Assembly (NCBI GenBank): GCA_034521495.1
Contig: JAXHMK010000010.1
Coordinates: 434,001 to 498,000 of the forward strand
Origin: Balneolaceae bacterium
GTDB lineage: Bacteria; Bacteroidota; Rhodothermia; Balneolales; Balneolaceae
Direction of reading: 5' to 3'
Length of the DNA: 64,000 nt
The notes below the pieces were generated by a model. It did no database searches, was not told where the DNA came from, and saw only the letters and a program-made list of their open reading frames with translations. Within the stretch, counting starts at the first letter, position 1. Each line of letters opens with the position of its first letter. A program made the position numbers and the translations under genes. Below are positions 30,425 to 38,495 of the stretch, piece by piece.

Positions 30425-30539
30425 GGCATTCTGAGCCCCGATGTTTCGGGACAGGCTTGACTCAGAATCTCCATATTATATTTATGTTTGGGTATTCTGA
30501 ATTCCCCGTTGGGATACCCAGGACAAAATTCAGAATGGC
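30425..30539. repeat. Nested hairpin elements (copies 2 and 3 of the dispersed repeat)
   Basis: Between ychF and the phosphatase gene. ATTCTGAG at 30429-30436 pairs with CTCAGAAT at 30461-30468. A second unit has ATTCTGAATT at 30494-30503 pairing with AATTCAGAAT at 30528-30537. The outer arms GGCATTCTGA and TTCAGAATGGC can also pair, enclosing both. The same TTCTGA...TCAGAA core occurs at 27565-27637. Confidence 0.6.
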
Positions 30540-30553
30540 TTTATTAATTTTCT

Positions 30554-31216
30554 TTAATCCAACGACTTCTGTTGAATAAACTCCTTCTCCGGCAGTACAA
30601 CAGCGGTCAATTTACCATATCCTAATTCACTGTACACGCAGCCGGTATCAATCCCAATCATACCTTTTTTTTGGATTGGATAGGGACGCGGCGTATGCCC
30701 AAAAATCACGGTTTTTTCCCATGGAACTTCAAAAACATTCAGGTGATCTCGTCCCCATAAAAAGTATTGATTAGACTTCGGATCATTCTTGCTTTCCTCC
30801 AAATTTTGATGAGGCGGTGCACCGGCGTGGACGAAGAAGAAATCATCCGATTCGAAGTATTGACGTGTATTCTCATAGAATTCCAGATGCTTATCCGAAA
30901 TATCTGAGATTCTTTTGGGATTTTTATATGATTTTAGTGTCGTCTCTCCCCCGTTATACATCCACAGTTCAGAATCTCCCGAATGTAGTGCATCCAGGAG
31001 CATCTGTTCATGGTTACCCCTTAAAAAAATACACTCACGATCGAACTGTACATCAAGCAGAAAGTCGATCACCCCTTTTGAATCAGGCCCCCTGTCAATA
31101 TAATCACCAACAAAAACATGTAAGGCGTCTTTATGGGGTTTTAAATTATTCCATAAGGTTTTTAGTGATCGAACACAGCCGTGAATATCTCCAATAGCTA
31201 CAATTTTTTCACTCAT
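30554..31216 (-). CDS. Calcineurin-like PPP-family phosphatase
   Basis: 220 residues with all metal-site motifs of the PPP family: GDIHG at residues 8-12, GDYIDRG at 38-44 and RGNHE at 67-71, plus later histidines (HAGAPP, GHTPRP). This matches bacterial Ser/Thr or Tyr phosphatases of the PrpA type and ApaH-like diadenosine tetraphosphatases; the sequence does not tell the two apart. The ATG overlaps the nusB stop codon by one base, so the two genes are translationally coupled. Confidence 0.9.
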   Translation of the reverse strand: MSEKIVAIGDIHGCVRSLKTLWNNLKPHKDALHVFVGDYIDRGPDSKGVIDFLLDVQFDRECIFLRGNHEQMLLDALHSGDSELWMYNGGETTLKSYKNPKRISDISDKHLEFYENTRQYFESDDFFFVHAGAPPHQNLEESKNDPKSNQYFLWGRDHLNVFEVPWEKTVIFGHTPRPYPIQKKGMIGIDTGCVYSELGYGKLTAVVLPEKEFIQQKSLD

Positions 31217-31677
31217 TAATGATTCGATTCTTCGATTAGACCTCTGCCTTCCTTATTAATTTTATTCTCTTCCTTTAAATGCGTAAGTGCAGCATCTAAT
31301 ATGCCATTTACAAAGTTACCGCTGTTGCGAGTAGAGAATTTCTTAGCAAGCTCAATAGCCTCGTTTATAGATACTTTTGTAGGGATCTCTTTAAACCGTA
31401 ACAGTTCTGAGAGTGCCATTCTTAAAATTAGTTTGTCAATAACTGCCAACCGATCAACCTCCCAGTTTTTTATGTGGTTATCAATGATTAAATCGTATTC
31501 TGAGGCATAATCAACGGTTACCATCATTAACTTCTCAGCGAATCTAATTGAATCGTGGTCGTCCCTGAGTGACCTTTTTATAATTTGTTTGACGGCATCC
31601 TGCGGAGTGTTTTTTCCCACTTCCACTGCGTATAACGACTTTAGTGCTGCTTCTCTGGCTGCTCTTCTGTTTTGCAT
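31216..31677 (-). CDS. nusB: Transcription antitermination factor NusB
   Basis: 153 residues, all helical, the normal NusB size. The N-terminal Arg-rich helix (NRRAAREAALKSLYAVEVG) binds boxA RNA and the C-terminal part has the family signature IDKLILRMALSELLRFKEIPTKVSINEAIELAKKFSTRNSGNFVNGILD. NusB works with NusE/S10 in rRNA antitermination. First gene of a leftward operon with the phosphatase. Confidence 0.96.
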   Translation of the reverse strand: MQNRRAAREAALKSLYAVEVGKNTPQDAVKQIIKRSLRDDHDSIRFAEKLMMVTVDYASEYDLIIDNHIKNWEVDRLAVIDKLILRMALSELLRFKEIPTKVSINEAIELAKKFSTRNSGNFVNGILDAALTHLKEENKINKEGRGLIEESNH

Positions 31678-31871
31678 ATATTTTCAAATCTTTCAAAGAA
31701 TAGCTAAGATACAAAGCTTACTCATTAGCTGAAAGAAACATCCGGTATTTCTATTGCATTTCAGTCGTAGTGATTGGTATATTCGTTTACTCGTTTATGG
31801 AGTAATTGTATAATCGTTGAATAGTAATTTGTTGATTCATATTTTTTATCCAATTAACGAAGAACAAATAA

Positions 31872-31945
31872 GGGTTCATAGCTCAGTTGGTTAGAGCGCA
31901 TCGTTGACATCGATGAGGTCGGCAGTTCGAATCTGCCTGAACCCA
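31872..31945 (+). tRNA. tRNA-Val (anticodon GAC)
   Basis: A complete cloverleaf: acceptor GGGTTCA/TGAACCC, D-arm GCTC/GAGC, anticodon arm CATCG-TTGACAT-CGATG giving anticodon GAC, and T-arm GGCAG/CTGCC around TTCGAAT. The discriminator base is A; CCA is not encoded. Accessory DNA begins directly after it. Confidence 0.97.
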
Positions 31946-31992
31946 CAAATATCTGACCCACATCATTCATATAATTTCGGGGAGTAGGAGCA

Positions 31993-33138
31993 TTGTATTG
32001 GCTAAAGAAGAAAATCGAGTTAGCTTTGTTTACTATATGCAAGTACATGCTAAACAATCCATCAAACATTACTGTAAAGATTTTTGAACCTTTACAGTCT
32101 TATATTTTAAAAAATAAACTTCATCGAAGTTACAAATCGCTTCCTTTAAAATCTGATATAAATCAAGCCTATTCTAAAGAGGTTAAGTTATACTGGAGAA
32201 ATAAACTGGATATTTATATAAATCCTGTTTGGCATCATATCTTTTCTACTCTCAGTCAAAATTTTGACCCCAGATATATTACTCACGGTATCTGGTGGAA
32301 ATATTTTCAAAAATCATTAAATCCATCTGTTTATCAGGAACCACTCATTAGCGATAAAAATTTCCTCGATTCTTATATTGGTAAGCAGTATCTGCCACAA
32401 ACAGTTTTTAAAGTTGTGAACGGAAGGTTTTTTAATAAAAAAAATCAATTGATTGATAAAAATACTGCCAAGGCAATGTTATTTGATGATCAAACCAAAA
32501 AATTTGCAAAGCCGAGTACATTATTTCAAGGTAAGGGGGCGTGTAAACTAACTCTTAGAGATGATAACGTAATCATTCAGGATAAGCCGTACTCATTCGA
32601 TGAGTTTATCTCAAGAATGGGAATTAATTTCATTGTCCAGTACACAATAGAACAGCATCCAAAAATTGCAGAGGTACATCCGAACTCAGTAAATACATTG
32701 AGAATATTTACAGTTAGACTTTATGATGAAGTGCATTTTATAAACGGTGCTATCAAATTCGGAGCTGATAATAATGATGCCGACAATACTGGAAATGGTG
32801 TGCTTTGTAGTATTGATCGACATAGTTTTGAGCTATGTGATATTGCTTTTAACAGAAGACTTGAAACATTCACCAGGCATATGAATACAGGCATTGAATT
32901 CAAAAATTTCGGAAAAGTACCTCATTACCAGGAAGCGATTGCTCTCTGCAAGGAAGCCCATAAAAACCTGTTTTATCATGATTTTGCCGCCTGGGATATA
33001 GCTATTACTAAAAACGGAACTCCGCTGATTGTTGAGCTAAATACCAAACCAAGTGTTTTTATGTGGCAGATTCAATTTAGAGAACCGTTTTTTAATGATC
33101 TTACTGATGAAGTAATTGCCTATATTTCAAGGAAGTAG
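31993..33138 (+). CDS. Sugar-transfer-associated ATP-grasp protein
   Basis: 381 residues if the TTG at 31993 is used (GGAG at 31981-31984 sits well for it); an ATG at 32047 is the alternative. The C-terminal 250 residues fit the ATP-grasp family associated with polysaccharide and capsule loci: nucleotide-binding strands around FAKPSTLFQGKGACKL, the family motif VHPNSVNTLRIFTV, and the metal-ligand region FAAWDIAITKNGTPLIVELNTKPSVF. Substrate unknown. It is flanked by tRNA-Val and a decayed tRNA-Val copy, and its base composition is more AT-rich than the housekeeping genes to the left, suggesting acquisition. Confidence 0.85.
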   Translation: MYWLKKKIELALFTICKYMLNNPSNITVKIFEPLQSYILKNKLHRSYKSLPLKSDINQAYSKEVKLYWRNKLDIYINPVWHHIFSTLSQNFDPRYITHGIWWKYFQKSLNPSVYQEPLISDKNFLDSYIGKQYLPQTVFKVVNGRFFNKKNQLIDKNTAKAMLFDDQTKKFAKPSTLFQGKGACKLTLRDDNVIIQDKPYSFDEFISRMGINFIVQYTIEQHPKIAEVHPNSVNTLRIFTVRLYDEVHFINGAIKFGADNNDADNTGNGVLCSIDRHSFELCDIAFNRRLETFTRHMNTGIEFKNFGKVPHYQEAIALCKEAHKNLFYHDFAAWDIAITKNGTPLIVELNTKPSVFMWQIQFREPFFNDLTDEVIAYISRK

Positions 33139-33233
33139 ATAAGACTTGCTTGTGAAATATCTTCAACCCGACATATATATTGCTATTTTACTATCAGTTA
33201 AACTTATTCTATTGGAATATTTAAAATCAGCAA

Positions 33234-33298
33234 AATTTCATAGCGTAGTTTCTTAGAACACATCGATGAGGTCGGCAGTTCGAATCTTCCTGAACCCA
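33234..33298 (+). pseudogene. Decayed tRNA-Val copy missing the anticodon loop
   Basis: Aligns end to end with the tRNA at 31872-31945. The 3' 40 bases differ at one position. The 5' half has several substitutions, and nine bases are missing exactly between the two CATCG repeats of the anticodon stem, so half the stem and the whole loop are gone. 65 bases against 74. It cannot work as a tRNA. Confidence 0.85.
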
Positions 33299-33526
33299 CC
33301 TTCCTTCTGTTAATCCGTTGCACCGCAATGACTTATTTTTTTTGTACAAACAAATCTTCGTTTAACGCTAACACAAATCAAAAACGGAGACACAATGTAT
33401 ACTTACACTCAAACATTATCACATTATGATAATTAAGACTTATTGAATGTTATTCGTTCAAATTAAGAGAAAATAAAGGAAAGCGATACTGACCGATATT
33501 ATGAAAATTGAATTGACTAAACCATC

Positions 33527-34090
33527 CTGCACTAAAAGTACAGAGGTTTGGGATGAGGACTAAAAGTCCTACTCCAATATAAAATCTGAGTCATCATTGC
33601 CGTCTTTCCTTCTATGATGCTCCAGTTACTCCTGTAACATCTCATCAGTTATGTTTCCTGTACTCCAGCTCCATAGCCAGTTGCCCAAAAATGCTTTCCT
33701 CAATATCGATGCTTTAAGTCAGGAAATTCTTTCTGAAGCAAACGAGATGCCCGACCCTTCATGCGCTTGATCAACTCGGCAATCGATGTCCTCGGTGGAT
33801 ATTCAATATGAATGTGTACATGATCTTTACTCCCTACTCCTTTCAATATCTGAATCTCTTCCACATTACATACCTATATGATTAACTCACGACACCAATG
33901 TTGAATGTCTCCTTTCAGTACATGGTATCGATATTTGGTTACCCAAACGATGTGACACGTCAAACGACTTACCGTATGGCTGCCTTTGCGCAATGGTTTC
34001 TCCATAACACAAAATACCATTCTTTACATTTTTCGAAACACTAAAGTTCTGCACTGAAAGTGCAGGGTTTTAAACCCTGGATTGGGACCA
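33527..34090 (-). mobile_element. Remnant IS200-type insertion sequence
   Basis: A dead tnpA (33569-34005) is bracketed by similar hairpins in the same orientation: CTGCACT-AAA-AGTACAG at 33527-33543 and CTGCACT-GAA-AGTGCAG at 34049-34065. A further hairpin AGGACT-AAA-AGTCCT overlaps the end of the gene. Subterminal hairpins without terminal inverted repeats are the expected structure of this family. Confidence 0.8.
33569..34005 (-). pseudogene. IS200/IS605 TnpA (Y1 HUH transposase), inactivated
   Basis: Reading leftward from ATG 34005 gives MEKPLRKGSHTVSRLTCHIV, then VWVTKYRYHVLKGDIQ, then the HUH motif in KDHVHIHIEYPPRTS and KRMKGRASRLLQKEFP, a clear TnpA. It is broken by an in-frame TAG after RELII (Gln in active relatives), by TGA in HRY-stop-GKHFWATGY (Trp expected), by a one-base shift after GYGA or GYW, and by another stop where the terminal EYLEHH is expected. 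Complete inactivation. The total length of about 140 codons is normal for the family. Confidence 0.88.
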
Positions 34091-34529
34091 ATAAAATAGA
34101 TCGATTATCAATAGTTAATAAAAACCGACAGCCTGAAAAAGCGTTTGGTAATTTTATTGAGTCGTCAAATATTGCTATTTCTCATGTAGGAAAATTGGCT
34201 GAAAATGATAAATATGAGGCCTTCAAATGTTAGCCAGTTCGTTTGCATGGTATACTATTTGCAACTCAACACCATCTAAACACATTTGTGGGAGTAAAAA
34301 AATGATTCCCATTGGTCAGTTCATTCAATAGTCACTCCTGATTAATATTCTCTTTATAGTATTAATCAGAATCGCTATCTATCTGACTTGAGTCTTGTAG
34401 CATTCATAAACGCATGGAAGAAACAAAAACAAATTACTTTTTTTAAAATACCCGGTTGAATTGAATCAGACTTTGGAATAGGGATAGTTTCACGTTATTT
34501 TTCTATTATTCCATACAGTTTCGAGGGGT
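34086..34529. other. Non-coding region with an unidentified open fragment
   Basis: A stretch of about 50 rightward codons ending near 34230 (..EKAFGNFIESSNIAISHVGK..) reads like protein but has no start codon of its own and no family I recognise; it may be a gene remnant. The rest holds nothing I can support. Confidence 0.35.
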
Positions 34530-35264
34530 TTAACAATCCTGTTTTGATTTCTTTGGATGAAGGAAGTTGCTCCTGGAGGAAAACAGGCCAATTTTCTGGA
34601 CTCCAGAAAATAATATGTCCCAATAAGCGGTGCCGTCAGCCCTGATTTTTATGGCTGGCAAAGTATCTTTTCTGCCATCCGGTATGGTGTTAATCAGTGT
34701 ACCTCCTGGATTAAGCATGCCAAATAGCTTTTTTACAGCTCTACAGGGATGAACCAGGTGTTCGATTACCTCGGTACAAAATATAATATCATAGGTTGCT
34801 TCCATTTCGAAAAGACCGGTGGGCTGAAAGGTTGCTTCCTTACAGAATTTTCGGGAAAGTGGAAGCATTTGCTCGAAGGTATCATAACCCGTTAGAGATT
34901 CTGGGGTGTATTCATTTTTTATACATCTCAATATATAACCCATACCCGAGCCTATGTCAGCCACCGATTGGTCATCCATTTCAATTTCGTACTCCCTGCA
35001 TAATGCCATTAGTTCAAAAAAAAAGTAAACTCTGTCATCTGAAAGATAATTTTTTAAGGCTTTAAATCGGAAAGTAGGGTCACGAGCCATTTCTTCACTG
35101 AATTCCAGCAATATTTTGCCTATCTGTTTTGACTCCACCGCGGGAATATTGATCAGGCTATACCTTGGTCGATATCGGGAAGGATCGACACTTATTATTT
35201 CATATTCGAAATGATAAAAAAGCCTGGATAATTGTTTTTTTATGTAAATATTCAAATACGACAT
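34530..35264 (-). CDS. Class I SAM-dependent methyltransferase
   Basis: 244 residues. Motif I is VADIGSGMGYILRCI at about 96-110, the acidic loop follows at GYDTFEQM, and motif IV/post-II is YDIIFCTEVIEHL with the EVIEH signature of methyltransferase type 11/23 proteins; MLNPGGTLINTIPDG completes the fold. The N-terminus (about 90 residues) is an additional helical region. Substrate unknown; the gene sits alone between two transposase regions, so its former neighbours may have been lost. Confidence 0.82.
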   Translation of the reverse strand: MSYLNIYIKKQLSRLFYHFEYEIISVDPSRYRPRYSLINIPAVESKQIGKILLEFSEEMARDPTFRFKALKNYLSDDRVYFFFELMALCREYEIEMDDQSVADIGSGMGYILRCIKNEYTPESLTGYDTFEQMLPLSRKFCKEATFQPTGLFEMEATYDIIFCTEVIEHLVHPCRAVKKLFGMLNPGGTLINTIPDGRKDTLPAIKIRADGTAYWDILFSGVQKIGLFSSRSNFLHPKKSKQDC

Positions 35265-35392
35265 AACGTTTTTACCGGTTAGATTTTAATTAAAAAAGTG
35301 TGGATTTAGCATTAATTAGTTTACGGCTTTGGTTTAAGAAATATTTTTGAAAAGCTAAATTTTTGATCATTACATAGTTTAGCCTACTTCGA

Positions 35393-37000
35393 TCAGGCTA
35401 TTTGAACAGTTTTCGGGGTATTGTACCCAGTTTGTTCGTCTGATTCATCCAATTGGCTTATGTATCGCTGAATACGCCTCATATTCACCCATATGGCCCG
35501 ACACCATGCCCATAATTTATGTTTGATTAATCCCCGATAGCACGTTTTATCGGAACGCAAAGTGTGGGTCAGGTGCCAGATACTCGCCTCCACATTATTA
35601 CGTTTGTTGCGTTCGCTCGCCGGGCGCTCGGCTATTGCCTGCCGCCGGGCTGAGGCCCGAATGGCCGACGACCCGAAATACCGGTACTGTTGCCCCTCGT
35701 CCAGCCGGATTCTCCATCGCTGTTCGGCGGTGTTTTTCTGCCGGCGAGCCGGCTCCGCCTGATAAGTTGCTCCGGTTTTCGTGTCATACACGGTTACCCC
35801 CTGCTCGGTTTCGGTAAGTTCAAAGCGGGAGGGGGCGCCCTGAATTCCACTCAATACCATCTCCACATGCTGCTGGCCGGCCTGCTGGTCTTTGTCCAGG
35901 CTTCGGTTGTAGGCCCCATCGGCATAGCAGGTGTCCACGTGGCGGCCGGTACGCTGCTCGGTGGCCTCAATGGCCGGGCCCAGCAGGTCCGCATCGCTGC
36001 AATCGGCCGGGGCAAGGTGCACATCGGTAATCAACTGTAACTCCTGTTCCTCGTCAATTGTCTCGGTCAGGTTCACGGTGTAGCCTTTGACCGCCTGGCC
36101 GCCTTTACGCCGGTAGCTACACTCCGGATCATCAGGCGACTGGATGCTGTCGGCGGTGATCTGCTGGGTATCCCGTGCGCTCACCTGCCCTGAATCATCA
36201 TCATCCTCATCGACCGTATATTGTTCGGTAAAAACCTGCTTCAAAAGATCGTATTTAGAACTGTCCTCGCAGCTGTACGTATCCAGAAGACTGACCACCA
36301 GGCCTCCAAGGTCTTCCAGCCGTTGTTGAATCTCCTGGTGGGTGGAGCGGTAAACGGTGCTCTGAGCGTCCTCGGCGGCCAGCTCTTGCATCGCCTGGTA
36401 CACTGATTGGGAGGCAATTTCCTGAGCCTGTTCGGAAAGACTTCGCCAAAACACCTTCAGCGTCCGGAAGACCAGCTCAAAGCGGGAAAAACTGGCGATA
36501 TTGCTGCCGATCAGTTTGCTGTCCATACGAATCTGCTGCCCGCCAACATCAAACTCAAGAATCTGATCACTGGTCATGGCCCCAAACACCCGGCCAAGCA
36601 GGTCCGTGCCGTACTCGCGGTCATACTCATAGATACGCTTTCGAAACAGATAATAGGTAGATTCGGTGGGAGATGGGTCATTGAGATTGACAAGTCCCAG
36701 GGCTTGGCGGAACAGCAGGTGGAACCGGCAGGCTTCAAAGAGCTGCTCGTCGCTGAATCCAAATCCGTCTTTAAGGATCATCATCCCCACCAGCTGCCGG
36801 GCCGGGGCGTTGGGTGCGCCCATCTGCTGGTCAAACAGAACATGGAAGATCGATTCATCGATTTGACTGAATACGTGTTCGTAAAAGGAGTTATGCCATC
36901 GATGGGGATCGCGAAGCTGACGCTGGCGGCGCTCATCGAGATGCTGGCCAGCCGAGGATAACAGGTCAATCTGGGGGTGTTTTGGAGACTTTTTAAACAT
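35393..37000 (-). mobile_element. IS1182-like DDE transposase, intact
   Basis: 535 residues with the N-terminal part typical of IS1182/IS5-like proteins (LVGMMILKDGFGFSDEQLFEACRFHLLFRQALGL and PSPTESTYYLFRKRI) and a DDE domain: first Asp in RMDSKLIGSN, second around VDTCYADGAYNRS, Glu region near ASERNKRNNVEASIWHLTH. The gene is visibly GC-richer than its surroundings, indicating recent arrival from another background. I could not identify terminal inverted repeats with confidence, so the element's ends are left at the gene. A small hairpin TAGCCT/AGGCTA at 35380-35400 overlaps the stop. Confidence 0.85.
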
Positions 37001-37394
37001 ATTATCTAACTGTTATTTATGAAGTTAGAATATACAAAATAGGGCTTGGAATATCTAAAAATACACCGCTTTAATTCTTGAATACTCACCTAATTTAAAC
37101 GACTTTTCGGACAATAATTTTATAAATATGATTCAAGATTGCTTGTATTGGCTTTCATCGTATTCCTTGAAACAACAGCTGGCCGCGCAGCGAATTTGAT
37201 CATGTTGTTTAACAGGGATAATGATCATGGGCACTTTAAAATGAGTATTTCGGAGATTATAGTGCTACTTGGACTAATATAGAATCACTTAATCATCGTG
37301 ATATAAAAAGATTTTATGTTAAGTTATAGAAGAAAGAAGCATATAAGGCATTCGCTGCAAGCGAACACCGTCGAGGGTTTTAGATTTCCTGACA
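37001..37394. other. Intergenic region beside the transposase
   Basis: About 390 bases with no gene I can support. One end presumably contains the right terminus of the insertion element. A short symmetry TTCGC-TGCAA-GCGAA lies near 37350. Confidence 0.35.
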
Positions 37395-38195
37395 TCATTT
37401 TATTGCTTTAATTACCACAATTGAATCTGCCCACCAAGTATCTTTAACATTTTCCGGCAAATTTAAAGGCAATACGCTCACATTAAATGAAGAAAAATGC
37501 TTCAATAATAAATGTTGATGCTCTCTGCCTACTGACTGTATTTCGTTTGAAAAATATGTAAATGCCCCACCAGGTTTTAAATGTTCTGATGCATAACTAA
37601 AAAAATGTTCAGCAAATGTTATACTGGCATGAACGTATTCCATGTACTCATCTTCATTTAATGGATAGGTATGGAAAAAAATGCCGTCAAAACTTCCCAA
37701 ATCGTCAATGGTATTTTGCCATAACCCTTCAACTAATCGTATGTCTTTATCCGGATACGTAGCTTTCCACGGGTTAAAATATTCTTCAATAACATTAGCG
37801 TTACATTCAATGATAGTGTGTGACTCAATGGGATATTTTTGAATGATTTCAGCTGAAACCCCGCGACCAAACCCGATTTCAAGAATGTCACCTCCCCGAT
37901 TTGTTATGGCTTTTGCCATAGCCTCCATCAAGGGGATTTGCCAATCTTCCATAATCTCTTGATCAGATAGCTGAGCTTGTTCACGTTCTGCAAAACCAAC
38001 AAAGTCATTAGCAGATGTTTCGCCGGGAACAAAATTTTTAGTTTGCTCATTAAGCGCATTGAGATCTGCACAAAATTCCTTAAGAGCTCTGTTAATCACA
38101 GCATTACGTTGCGCAAGTTTTGGTGGGTTAATAAACTGATCATCCTTAATGACTAATGAAATTTCATAAGCTTCTGTTCTTTTTATTCTTTTCAT
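37395..38195 (-). CDS. Guanidinoacetate methyltransferase-like (GAMT/RMT2-type) methyltransferase
   Basis: 266 residues. The SAM motif DILEIGFGRGVSAEIIQKY and the following SHTIIECN are the hallmarks of GAMT and RMT2, and the downstream GIFFHTYPLNEDEY matches the DGIFFDTYPL motif whose acidic and aromatic residues hold a guanidino or amidino group; GGAFTYFSNE completes it. Here His replaces the usual Asp of FDTYP. It lies 300 bases after the NRPS gene on the same strand, so co-expression is plausible. I infer N-methylation of an amidino, guanidino or related nitrogen in the peptide product. Confidence 0.78.
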   Translation of the reverse strand: MKRIKRTEAYEISLVIKDDQFINPPKLAQRNAVINRALKEFCADLNALNEQTKNFVPGETSANDFVGFAEREQAQLSDQEIMEDWQIPLMEAMAKAITNRGGDILEIGFGRGVSAEIIQKYPIESHTIIECNANVIEEYFNPWKATYPDKDIRLVEGLWQNTIDDLGSFDGIFFHTYPLNEDEYMEYVHASITFAEHFFSYASEHLKPGGAFTYFSNEIQSVGREHQHLLLKHFSSFNVSVLPLNLPENVKDTWWADSIVVIKAIK

Positions 38196-38495
38196 GGTTT
38201 TTTTACTTAGTCAATTTAGCTCATCAATCTTCTTTTTCTTTTGAACTTAATGATTCTACAGATACGAGAAGAGAAATAACGGACAATTAATTCCTGTGTA
38301 CTATTTAATTGAATGTTACCTGTAAAAAGTTTGGGAGTTGAATAAATGGAATGTCATTAACCTCAGTCTGATCTTACACATTTATAGGTGAAACAAATAG
38401 AATTTGGTCTCCGTCATCTTCTAATCATCACAAGACTTAAAAACCGGTAAAGAGCATACCTTTTAAAAACATAACCACTACGAATACTCTTGTCT
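38196..38495. other. Gap between NRPS and methyltransferase genes
   Basis: 300 bases, AT-rich. No gene, hairpin or repeat that I can support; the methyltransferase may have its own promoter here. Confidence 0.35.

Noticed and set aside
36407-36961. 184-codon rightward open frame inside the transposase
   Set aside because: It is exactly antisense to the conserved N-terminal part of the GC-rich transposase gene, which leaves the other frames open by composition.
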